The notes under the pieces were generated by a model. The model did no database searches, was not told where the DNA came from, and saw only the letters and a list, made by a program, of their open reading frames with translations. 64,000 nt of DNA, taken from positions 25,201 through 89,200 of the IMG/VR virus record IMGVR_UViG_3300030106_006724. The stretch is one strand, 5' to 3'. The stretch's first letter is position 1, and every line of letters starts with the position of its first letter. This document shows positions 42,020-48,606 of the stretch, one piece after another. A program made the position numbers and the translations under genes. The stretch is from a virus.

Positions 42020-42433
42020 ATGCAAAACAATGTAAAAATGCTACAATGCCCAGCTTGTGGGCAATATACTTTACATCCTCAAAGAAAAGCTTTAGGATTT
42101 CACGTTTGTGTTAATTGTTCAACTACTGATAGAGTAGTAGGTATTACTACTGTAGAAGGTAAAGGAGATCATACATGGAATGATATTATTATTATGGATA
42201 GAAAGAAAGCTTTAGGTATTGCTAAAAAAGAAGCTGAGTTAAAAGGAAAAAGATTCGATCCAGGAGTTGAAATACAAGATTACGAAAAGGATGAAAACGT
42301 AGTTACTCAATCAGTTAATGAGAAAGTAAGCGCTTCTTTAAATCCTTCTGACGAAATGGATCTTAAATTTCCAGAATACGATACTTATGATCCTAATGCT
42401 GAACCTGAAGGAATACAAGGAATAGATTACTAA
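42020..42433 (+). CDS. Zinc-ribbon protein with acidic tail
   Basis: 137 aa. N-terminal zinc ribbon with two CxxC knuckles (LQCPACGQY at 8-16 and HVCVNCST at 31-38) and a long acidic C-terminal region (PEYDTYDPNAEPEGIQGIDY). Starts from its own promoter. Possibly a DNA- or RNA-binding adapter. Confidence 0.68.
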   Translation: MQNNVKMLQCPACGQYTLHPQRKALGFHVCVNCSTTDRVVGITTVEGKGDHTWNDIIIMDRKKALGIAKKEAELKGKRFDPGVEIQDYEKDENVVTQSVNEKVSASLNPSDEMDLKFPEYDTYDPNAEPEGIQGIDY

Positions 42434-42849
42434 TGTCTTGGATAGGAGAAAATAGAGCTATATCAGCTATAGATTGGATAGAGGAAAATAAACCTCATGA
42501 TGGTCCTTTTATAGTTTACTTTAAAGATGATCCTATCTCAGTAACTTTAGATATAAATGAATCTAAAAATAGGCAGGTAAGATGGGAGATGTACTTTAAA
42601 GATGGGGAAAGAGCAGATGGTAATTCTTACGGTTGGTATTTTGACGGTACTTTAAAGCAAATTATAAGTTGGAAAAATGGAGTTAAGCATGGAGCTAATA
42701 TTAGATTTCATCCTAACGGTATGTTAATAGATCAATGGCATTATAAAGATGGTAAGAGAGATGGAGTATGGTTATCCAGACATAATAAGATTGAAGATAA
42801 TATTAGAAGAAAAGATTTATACGATAACGGAATTATGTTAAATGGCTAG
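42433..42849 (+). CDS. MORN/YwqK-like repeat protein
   Basis: 138 aa with three short repeats of the MORN-variant type (NSYGWYFDGTLKQIISWKNG, KHGANIRFHPNGMLIDQWHY, KDGKRDGVWLSRHN) typical of YwqK-like proteins. Role unknown. It follows the zinc-ribbon gene with a TAATG overlap. Confidence 0.6.
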   Translation: MSWIGENRAISAIDWIEENKPHDGPFIVYFKDDPISVTLDINESKNRQVRWEMYFKDGERADGNSYGWYFDGTLKQIISWKNGVKHGANIRFHPNGMLIDQWHYKDGKRDGVWLSRHNKIEDNIRRKDLYDNGIMLNG

Positions 42850-43471
42850 ACCAAGTAAAATACTTACTAAGGAAGATATACTTAGAGCTCAAAAGATGAC
42901 TAGATCTAATTTTGCAGCTGCTAGATATCTTCATGTATCTTATAATCATTATAAAAAATATGCTAAAATGTATAAAGATGATGATGGTAAGACTTTATTA
43001 GAAGCTCATATGAATCAAGCCGGCAAAGGTATTCCTAAGTTCTTAACTAATAAAGGTAAAGAACCTCCTTTAATGGATCTATTAGAAGGTAGGATTCCTA
43101 TAGAGCATTTTGATGCTCAAAAAGTAAAGCAGAGAATCTTACAAGAATGTTTATTAGAAGAAAAATGTGATAAATGTGACTTTATGGAGAGAAGAGTACA
43201 CGATACTAAAGTACCGTTAGTCTTAACTCATAAAGATAGAAACAGAAAAAATTGGAAATTAGATAATTTACAGTTCTTATGTTATAATTGTGCTTTCTTA
43301 TATTATGCTGATCCTATTACTGAACAGCAAGTTGAAGCTATGGAAGACTACGTAGATAAATCTAAAGAAGAATTTAACTGGGAAATGGATCAACATCATA
43401 TCGATCATTTAAAAGAGTTAGGACTATATGATGAAGAGAAACCAGGTGATGAATTTATAGAAAAGCTATAA
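42842..43471 (+). CDS. HNH endonuclease-like protein
   Basis: 209 aa: an N-terminal helix-turn-helix-like part (ILTKEDILRAQKMTRSNFAAARYL), then a zinc-bound HNH-like block with CDKCDF (about 113-118), LVLTHKDRNRKNWKLDNLQFLCYNC (126-150). Free-standing HNH proteins with an HTH are common in phages and may act as homing or resolving nucleases. Ends with an acidic tail. Confidence 0.62.
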   Translation: MARPSKILTKEDILRAQKMTRSNFAAARYLHVSYNHYKKYAKMYKDDDGKTLLEAHMNQAGKGIPKFLTNKGKEPPLMDLLEGRIPIEHFDAQKVKQRILQECLLEEKCDKCDFMERRVHDTKVPLVLTHKDRNRKNWKLDNLQFLCYNCAFLYYADPITEQQVEAMEDYVDKSKEEFNWEMDQHHIDHLKELGLYDEEKPGDEFIEKL

Positions 43472-43483
43472 CTATTTATATTC

Positions 43484-43633
43484 ATGAAAACTAATAAGAA
43501 TAAAAAGTTTTCTACGTTTAAAAGACGTAAATCTCACGAAAGAAAAGTTGCTGATGACCTCGTTAAGCAACACGAGCGAAACGAAAAGTTACGCGAAAAG
43601 GAGATAGGAAATAAATTTCTTGATCTCTTCTAA
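43484..43633 (+). CDS. Small basic protein
   Basis: 49 aa, strongly basic (MKTNKNKKFSTFKRRKSHER) with a helical charged tail. Such small basic proteins often bind nucleic acid, but no family is recognised. Preceded by an A/T-rich leader. Confidence 0.5.
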   Translation: MKTNKNKKFSTFKRRKSHERKVADDLVKQHERNEKLREKEIGNKFLDLF

Positions 43634-43653
43634 GTTTAATTTAATTTTATTTT

Positions 43654-44247
43654 ATGAAAAAAATCTCAACTATAGCTATGTTAGTATTTGGAATTAGTAT
43701 TATATCACTCTTTGCAAGTACTCCATTATTTATACCTTACTATCAAACAAAAGTATCAGTAGTTGAAGCCCAGCCAGTTTATTTTGTAGAAGCTGAACCA
43801 ATAAAAGTAAATATAAATCTTGATATTAAAAACCATAATGCTTTTTTAGAAGCTATGGGTAAAAGAGAATCTTCTAATAATTATAGAGCAGTTAATAGAT
43901 TCGGTTATATGGGTAAATATCAATTTGGTAAATCGACTTTAAAGACTCTAAAAATTAAAGTTAGCAAAGAAGAGTTCTTAAATAACCCAGACCTACAAGA
44001 AGAAGCTATGCATAAGCTACTTTTATATAATCAGAAAAAATTAAAAAAATATATAGAAAAGTACGATGGTAAAATAGTTCATGGTGTTTTTGTTACTGAA
44101 TCTGGACTATTAGCAGCAGCTCACCTAGGAGGACCAGGTAGCGTTAGAAAATGGTTTAGAACCGGTGCAGTTAGAAAGGATGGTAACGGAGTAAAAATAA
44201 CATCTTATATGAAAAACTTTTCAGGTTATTCCTTGGAGAATTTATAA
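43654..44247 (+). CDS. Membrane-anchored lytic transglycosylase-like protein
   Basis: 197 aa: N-terminal transmembrane or signal segment (MKKISTIAMLVFGISIISLF), then a lysozyme-like domain with AMGKRESSNNYRAVNRFGYMG (catalytic Glu68 in RESS) and KYQFGKSTL. This matches phage-type transglycosylases. It could help cell entry or wall remodelling. Its 3' end overlaps a promoter. Confidence 0.75.
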   Translation: MKKISTIAMLVFGISIISLFASTPLFIPYYQTKVSVVEAQPVYFVEAEPIKVNINLDIKNHNAFLEAMGKRESSNNYRAVNRFGYMGKYQFGKSTLKTLKIKVSKEEFLNNPDLQEEAMHKLLLYNQKKLKKYIEKYDGKIVHGVFVTESGLLAAAHLGGPGSVRKWFRTGAVRKDGNGVKITSYMKNFSGYSLENL

Positions 44248-44262
44248 TTTTTTACTATATTT
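44231..44262 (+). promoter_or_regulatory. Phage promoter overlapping transglycosylase stop
   Basis: CCTTGGAGAATT on the left and TTTACTATATTT on the right, consensus spacing. It spans the last codons and stop of the transglycosylase gene. The next start codon is six bases behind it, indicating a leaderless or nearly leaderless transcript. Confidence 0.55.
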
Positions 44263-44268
44263 AAAGAT

Positions 44269-44565
44269 ATGATTAAGTTACATTTTGAATCTACTCACGA
44301 ATTTGAGAAGTTATTTTCATCTAAAAATAAAGAAGTTACAGACGGTATAGTTAGCGGAGTTGAAAATGCTATGGATAAGAATAAAAAAGTAGCATTTTTA
44401 TTTGAAGTTACTTTTAGTAATGGTGATCATGCATACGAAATAACTTTATCATCTCATTTATGGGCTGAAGCTCTACAAAGCTGCTTAGATTTTTATCATG
44501 AAGAAGGACATACTGACGAAGCAATCGATTGTTGGAAACTGTTAGAATGTGCTAAAGTATGGTAA
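44269..44565 (+). CDS. Hypothetical protein
   Basis: 98 aa with a helical N-terminus (TDGIVSGVENAMDKNKKVAFLFEVTF) and an acidic C-terminal part rich in Trp and Cys (WAEALQSCLDFYHEEGHTDEAI). No family recognised. Overlaps the SWIM-finger gene by 7 nt. Confidence 0.6.
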   Translation: MIKLHFESTHEFEKLFSSKNKEVTDGIVSGVENAMDKNKKVAFLFEVTFSNGDHAYEITLSSHLWAEALQSCLDFYHEEGHTDEAIDCWKLLECAKVW

Positions 44566-44738
44566 AACCTTTTGAGGAATTATTCGTAGAACCTAGAACT
44601 TGGAAGTTTAAATCATCTAGTTCTGATAAAGAATATACAGTAACTGAAGGTAAATGGCTATACTGTGATTGTTGGGGTTATATAGCTCATAAGCGTTGTA
44701 AGCATATAAAAAAAGTTAAAGAACAGTTGGAATTCTGA
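44559..44738 (+). CDS. SWIM-type zinc finger protein
   Basis: 59 aa with CDCWGYIAHKRCKHI (residues 36-50), the CxCx(n)CxH pattern of a SWIM zinc finger that binds DNA or proteins. The small size suggests an accessory adapter. Its last codons and stop lie inside the next promoter element. Confidence 0.6.
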   Translation: MVKPFEELFVEPRTWKFKSSSSDKEYTVTEGKWLYCDCWGYIAHKRCKHIKKVKEQLEF

Positions 44739-44756
44739 GATATTCTTCTTATATTA
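44725..44756 (+). promoter_or_regulatory. Phage promoter overlapping SWIM gene stop
   Basis: Identical over all 32 bp to the copy at 6240-6271. The upstream gene's final codons GTT-GAA-TTC-TGA (AGTTGGAATTCTGA) are part of it. The leader ends in AATTAAGGTT before the ATG. Confidence 0.75.
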
Positions 44757-44774
44757 AGGTATAAAATTAAGGTT

Positions 44775-45053
44775 ATGTATAATATAAATTTCGATGTTTG
44801 GCTTAAAGATGAAGTTAAAGATATCTTAGAAGCTAATTATGTAGATAAATCTCTATCTACGGATGATTTTGTAGGATTAGTTAATGAAGTTAAGAATGAA
44901 TATAAGGAGTGTGATTCTCCTGAAGATGTTGATATAGAAGACTTAGTTAACTATATTTTTGAATCTTCTTCTTATAAGGATAGTATGTGGGTAATTTATC
45001 CCGATTGGCATAAATATGCTGGTCAGGAAAGAAGTTTAATTCCTAATTGTTAA
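44775..45053 (+). CDS. Hypothetical acidic protein
   Basis: 92 aa, acidic and mostly helical (FDVWLKDEVKDILEANYVD, FVGLVNEVKNEYKECDSPED). No family recognised; typical small phage early-type protein with its own promoter. Confidence 0.6.
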   Translation: MYNINFDVWLKDEVKDILEANYVDKSLSTDDFVGLVNEVKNEYKECDSPEDVDIEDLVNYIFESSSYKDSMWVIYPDWHKYAGQERSLIPNC

Positions 45054-45055
45054 TT

Positions 45056-45343
45056 ATGACTAGAAGAGAAAAGCAAAGAGCGTTTACTAAAGAGTTTCTT
45101 ACGTGGGTTAAAGCTATTTATCCTAAAGCAGAGTTTGATGATTCTGAAGGATATGGATATACTGATATTTCTATAGATGGTGATTGGGAAGGAGATAATG
45201 TTATATCTTATAGAAGACATCAGAATGAAGTTTGCGCTTATAGTTATGCTCAGGATCATATATTAGAAGCTGAGAAAGTTATGGATAAAAAATTAGATAA
45301 ATTAAAAGAAAATTATAATTTGCATTATGGTAGAAGTAATTAA
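45056..45343 (+). CDS. Hypothetical protein
   Basis: 95 aa with a basic start (MTRREKQRAFTKEFL) and a beta-rich middle (YTDISIDGDWEGDNVISYRR). Start ATG chosen just after the previous stop; an upstream in-frame ATG overlaps the previous gene. No family recognised. Confidence 0.55.
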   Translation: MTRREKQRAFTKEFLTWVKAIYPKAEFDDSEGYGYTDISIDGDWEGDNVISYRRHQNEVCAYSYAQDHILEAEKVMDKKLDKLKENYNLHYGRSN

Positions 45344-45497
45344 GCATGTACTAGGAATTTGTGGAGATCATTGGCATCCGAATATTTGGACTGCTCTAGC
45401 TGGATCTCCTGTTATAGCTTCAACGGTTTACTACGTTAAATGTAAATGTGGTAATTGGTTTAATCATAAGAAAGGTTGCGATCATGAAGTGCATTAA
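45327..45497 (+). CDS. Small Cys/His protein
   Basis: 56 aa with CGDHWHPNIW and the cysteine/histidine cluster CKCGNWFNHKKGCDHEVH, which could bind zinc. Overlaps its neighbours by 17 and 14 nt. Confidence 0.5.
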   Translation: MVEVIKHVLGICGDHWHPNIWTALAGSPVIASTVYYVKCKCGNWFNHKKGCDHEVH

Positions 45498-45720
45498 ATG
45501 TGCTGAGGAAATAAACCCTCTTAGATTAAAAGCCTTACCGGAAACGAAAACGTGTGTTAGTTGTAGTAGTACTGGAAGATGGTATGTAAGGAATGTTATT
45601 TCCGGAAAAACTACTTATGCTGAGACCGAAGTAATAAAAGATCCTAATGTAGCTAAAAGTATAGCTGCTATGGATCGAAGACAAGGATGGGGGAGTAACC
45701 TTCATAAAGTTAGAAGATAA
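45484..45720 (+). CDS. DksA/TraR-like C4 zinc finger protein
   Basis: 78 aa starting MKCIKCAEEINPLRLKALPE then CVSC, the Cx2C...Cx2C layout and RL-x-ALPE-x-x-C motif of DksA/TraR C4 zinc fingers. Proteins of this type often touch RNA polymerase. It lacks the coiled-coil part of DksA. Confidence 0.6.
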   Translation: MKCIKCAEEINPLRLKALPETKTCVSCSSTGRWYVRNVISGKTTYAETEVIKDPNVAKSIAAMDRRQGWGSNLHKVRR

Positions 45721-45735
45721 ATTTAAATTAAAGTT

Positions 45736-45975
45736 ATGAATAAATTAAAGTTGTATTTAAGTCTATATTATCCTATTATATTATCATTCTTATCATTCCT
45801 ATATTCAGTTGGATTATGGTTCAGCGGATATCAATTAGAAGGAATATTCGTTGGTATTTGGGTACCATCTATATTATGTTTTGCTATTTGTATTAGACAG
45901 AGAAGAAATGATTTTTTTCAAGCTATAGCTAGACAAAATAAATTTAATAAAAACCAAAGAAGAAAAAGAAAATGA
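45736..45975 (+). CDS. Small membrane protein
   Basis: 79 aa with two transmembrane helices (PIILSFLSFLYSVGLWFSG, IFVGIWVPSILCFAICI) and a basic tail. No family recognised. Preceded by ATTAAAGTT. Confidence 0.6.
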   Translation: MNKLKLYLSLYYPIILSFLSFLYSVGLWFSGYQLEGIFVGIWVPSILCFAICIRQRRNDFFQAIARQNKFNKNQRRKRK

Positions 45976-46265
45976 TAACCGGTAATATGTTATTAATGTT
46001 TATTATAGGATTTATTATATTCTGTATTTATATATCAGGTTTAATATATGCTATATACTGGGGTCATAGTACTCAGAGAAAAGAAATGATGGAAGATCCT
46101 GAACTTCAAAATTACTATAACAGGCATAATAATTATGATGCTGATATAGACTGGTCTAAATATAATCCTCATGTAGATGAATCTGATAGTTATGTTAAAA
46201 ATCTTTTTAAACCTAAAACAAATAAGAAAAAAGAAAACGTAGGTAAGAGTACGTTTTGGGATTAA
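45972..46265 (+). CDS. Small membrane protein
   Basis: 97 aa with one long N-terminal helix (LLMFIIGFIIFCIYISGLIY) and a soluble tail rich in Asn and Lys. No family recognised. Overlaps both neighbouring genes. Confidence 0.6.
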   Translation: MITGNMLLMFIIGFIIFCIYISGLIYAIYWGHSTQRKEMMEDPELQNYYNRHNNYDADIDWSKYNPHVDESDSYVKNLFKPKTNKKKENVGKSTFWD

Positions 46266-46846
46266 TGAAGAAAAGACATTTAATCGTAATAGGTCATCCA
46301 GATAAAAAATCATTTTGTTGGAATGGTATATATAAAACTATAATCCGACAAATGCGAAAGCATAAACAGAATTATAGAACTATTGATTTATATAGAGATA
46401 GTTTTTCAAGACCTAGAACTGAATTAGTAGAAAAATATCAAGATTGGGTTTCGTGGAGTACTCACATTTATTTTATTTCTCCTGTATGGTGGTTTAGATT
46501 AACTCCTAGAATGGAAGTATTTTTCGACGAAGTATTTACTCCCGGATGGGCATATAAGTTTGTTAATATTACAAAGTTGTATGCTTACCCTAAACCTTTT
46601 TTAAAAGATAAGAGAGTTAGAACTTATATTACTCACGGAGCTCCTTCTTTACCAGTTAGAACTTTATACCTAAATTCAGTTAAATTAAGATTAGTATTAG
46701 GAGTATTTACTTTTGTATTTGGATGGAAATTATCCAGATGGTTAAAGACTAAGCAGTTTTGGTCAGTACCGTTCGTAAGTCAAAAGAAAAGAACTAAATA
46801 TTTAAGAGTAGTTAAAGAAGATATTAGAAACGATTTAGGATTATGA
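46265..46846 (+). CDS. Flavodoxin-like NAD(P)H reductase (KefF/MdaB-like)
   Basis: 193 aa. LIVIGHPDKKSFCWNGIYKTI (FMN or FAD-phosphate site), THIYFISPVWWFRLTPRMEVFFD and THGAPS motifs match the flavodoxin-like fold of quinone reductases. With the flavodoxin and reductase at 51.6-53.4 kb it may form part of a phage electron-transfer set. Start chosen to overlap the previous stop. Confidence 0.68.
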   Translation: MKKRHLIVIGHPDKKSFCWNGIYKTIIRQMRKHKQNYRTIDLYRDSFSRPRTELVEKYQDWVSWSTHIYFISPVWWFRLTPRMEVFFDEVFTPGWAYKFVNITKLYAYPKPFLKDKRVRTYITHGAPSLPVRTLYLNSVKLRLVLGVFTFVFGWKLSRWLKTKQFWSVPFVSQKKRTKYLRVVKEDIRNDLGL

Positions 46847-47022
46847 AAAAATTTAAAGAAAGATTATATAGATACGCTATGAAGTCCTCACTCAGAAAAT
46901 GGGCATTAGGATTAGATGGATGGAAATATTGGGTCTGGCAATTAGGAGTAGGTTTAGTATTTTTTACTATAATCGAAATAATATTAAATAAAATTGGTAT
47001 GACTATGTTACCTTGGAAATAA
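46843..47022 (+). CDS. Small membrane protein
   Basis: 59 aa with a basic N-terminus (KERLYRYAMKSSLRKW) and one transmembrane helix (VWQLGVGLVFFTIIEIIL). Overlaps its neighbours (ATGA, TAATG). No family recognised. Confidence 0.55.
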   Translation: MKKFKERLYRYAMKSSLRKWALGLDGWKYWVWQLGVGLVFFTIIEIILNKIGMTMLPWK

Positions 47023-47294
47023 TGAGAAGAGGAAAAAAATCATTTAAGGTTCAGTTTTTAAGATGGTGGGTAAGAGATAGAGAACTTACTCCATTAGAAA
47101 GAAATAGTAGTAAAGTAGGTTATATGGGAGCAGGTTTTTTAATGGCTGGTCATTGGACTGTAGAACCTATTCTTTTTATGTTAGGTTTTTGCTGCATACT
47201 TTTTCAAGTTACAGTTAAAAAGCAATGGAACTTAGTTGTTTTACAGCTAAATGGATTAATAGCATGGACTATACATTTTTTTAGTAACTTGTAG
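47022..47294 (+). CDS. Small membrane protein
   Basis: 90 aa with basic N-terminal region (MRRGKKSFKVQFLRWWVRDR) and two hydrophobic helices (about 31-65 and 72-85). No family recognised. Its stop codon overlaps the next promoter element. Confidence 0.6.
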   Translation: MRRGKKSFKVQFLRWWVRDRELTPLERNSSKVGYMGAGFLMAGHWTVEPILFMLGFCCILFQVTVKKQWNLVVLQLNGLIAWTIHFFSNL

Positions 47295-47324
47295 TTGGAA
47301 TTTAAGATAAAATTAATTATATTA
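47293..47324 (+). promoter_or_regulatory. Phage promoter, leaderless start
   Basis: AGTTGGAATTTAAGA on the left and TTAATTATATTA on the right, consensus spacing. Only TAAT separates the element from the next ATG, so the transcript is probably leaderless. Confidence 0.7.
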
Positions 47325-47328
47325 TAAT

Positions 47329-47481
47329 ATGGAAACCTTTGAAGATTATATGAATAAAAAAAAACACGAAGATATTGTTAATGAAATAATAGATTTAAAA
47401 ATGAGACATCCGCTATCTGAGGAGGATAAGTTAAAACTACAAAAATTACAACAAAAATTAAATGGCGAAAAAGAAATATAA
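47329..47481 (+). CDS. Small charged protein
   Basis: 50 aa, highly charged and helical (METFEDYMNKKKHEDIVNEI, LKLQKLQQKLNGEKEI). Overlaps the nucleotidyltransferase gene by 20 nt. No family recognised. Probably leaderless. Confidence 0.55.
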   Translation: METFEDYMNKKKHEDIVNEIIDLKMRHPLSEEDKLKLQKLQQKLNGEKEI

Positions 47482-47932
47482 AGTGATGCTATTAAGCGGT
47501 GGATTCGATCCGGTTCACAAAGGTCATGTAGAAATGATAGAGCAAGCTAGAGAGTTAGCTGACGAAATATGGATTATTCTTAATAATGATAGTTGGTTAA
47601 GAAGCAAAAAAGGTAAATCTTTTATGAAGGAATCAGAAAGAGAATATATAATGTCACAATTTAAAGGAGTAACTAAAACCTTTATATGTAATCCTAGAAT
47701 TCCAACCGACAAAACAGTTAGTGATGGTATATACTCAGCAGTAATGACTTATAGAAGAGAATTTGATGGTAAGATGAGAATGGCTTTTGGTAATGGAGGA
47801 GATAGAAAGCAAGGTAATATTCCGGAAGAAGATTATTGTAATTCAATGGAAGTTGATATGGTTTGGAACTTAGGTAATAAAGTTCAATCTTCTTCTTGGT
47901 TACTTGAAAAGTATGAAAACGCAGCAGTATAA
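47462..47932 (+). CDS. Cytidylyltransferase-like nucleotidyltransferase
   Basis: 156 aa with the HxGH fold: MLLSGGFDPVHKGHVEMIEQA (9-29, HKGH), LNNDSWLRSKKGK and a conserved ending. It resembles RfaE-C/TagD enzymes that activate sugars or phospho-alcohols with CTP or ATP. It may supply an activated precursor for the phage glycans. Confidence 0.75.
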   Translation: MAKKKYKVMLLSGGFDPVHKGHVEMIEQARELADEIWIILNNDSWLRSKKGKSFMKESEREYIMSQFKGVTKTFICNPRIPTDKTVSDGIYSAVMTYRREFDGKMRMAFGNGGDRKQGNIPEEDYCNSMEVDMVWNLGNKVQSSSWLLEKYENAAV

Positions 47933-48584
47933 GGAATACTGTATTGAGAAGAATATATTTGATTGTAAACATAAACTCTTCTATGATCCTAAATATGACG
48001 GAGGAGGACCTTTATTTATCGAACATATATTTTCAAAAAAAGATTTTTTAAATAGTAATAAAAACGTTAAAAGTATATTAGAGTTATGCTCAGGTCCAGG
48101 TTTTATAGGGTGGTATCTTTTTCACAAACTCGAAGCAGAAATAGTTTCTTTTTCCGACTTAAACCAAGAAGTTTCGGAAGGATTAAGTCTAACTAATAAA
48201 AGTAATAATAGTAATTTTTTATTTTATCATAGTGATGGGTTTAATGATTACACTGGGGATAAGGTAGATCTTATCGTTTCTAACCCTCCATTTTTTAATA
48301 ATGAACAACAACTTTATTCTTTTATTAATTGGTATCAGCTACAAGATGAAAAATTAGCAAGGTTTATAGCTTTAGATCAAGATTTTAATCTTCATAAAAG
48401 AATTATAAATGAGTATCCTAATTATTTAAATGATGGAGGTAAGTTTATTTTAATAAATGATATAAGATTTACCGATCCTGAAACATTAGTATCGTTTGCT
48501 AAACCTAATGTTAAGTATGAAGTTAATCAATTTAAAATTAATAATAAAAACCCAAATTATTATACATTAACTTTTTATAAGTGA
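47913..48584 (+). CDS. SAM-dependent methyltransferase (HemK-like)
   Basis: 223 aa with motif I LELCSGPGFIGWYLF (SAM site) and motif IV DLIVSNPPFF (NPPF), the catalytic motif of N-methyltransferases acting on Gln, Asn or adenine amino groups. It starts with ATG inside the previous gene; a TTG three codons earlier is less likely. Targets could be protein or nucleic acid. Confidence 0.72.
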   Translation: MKTQQYKEYCIEKNIFDCKHKLFYDPKYDGGGPLFIEHIFSKKDFLNSNKNVKSILELCSGPGFIGWYLFHKLEAEIVSFSDLNQEVSEGLSLTNKSNNSNFLFYHSDGFNDYTGDKVDLIVSNPPFFNNEQQLYSFINWYQLQDEKLARFIALDQDFNLHKRIINEYPNYLNDGGKFILINDIRFTDPETLVSFAKPNVKYEVNQFKINNKNPNYYTLTFYK

Positions 48585-48606
48585 TATTTATATTAAAGTA
48601 TTTTAT

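Noticed and set aside
47904-47912. TTG start for the methyltransferase
   Set aside because: The ATG at 47913 is a normal start nine bases later with comparable overlap.
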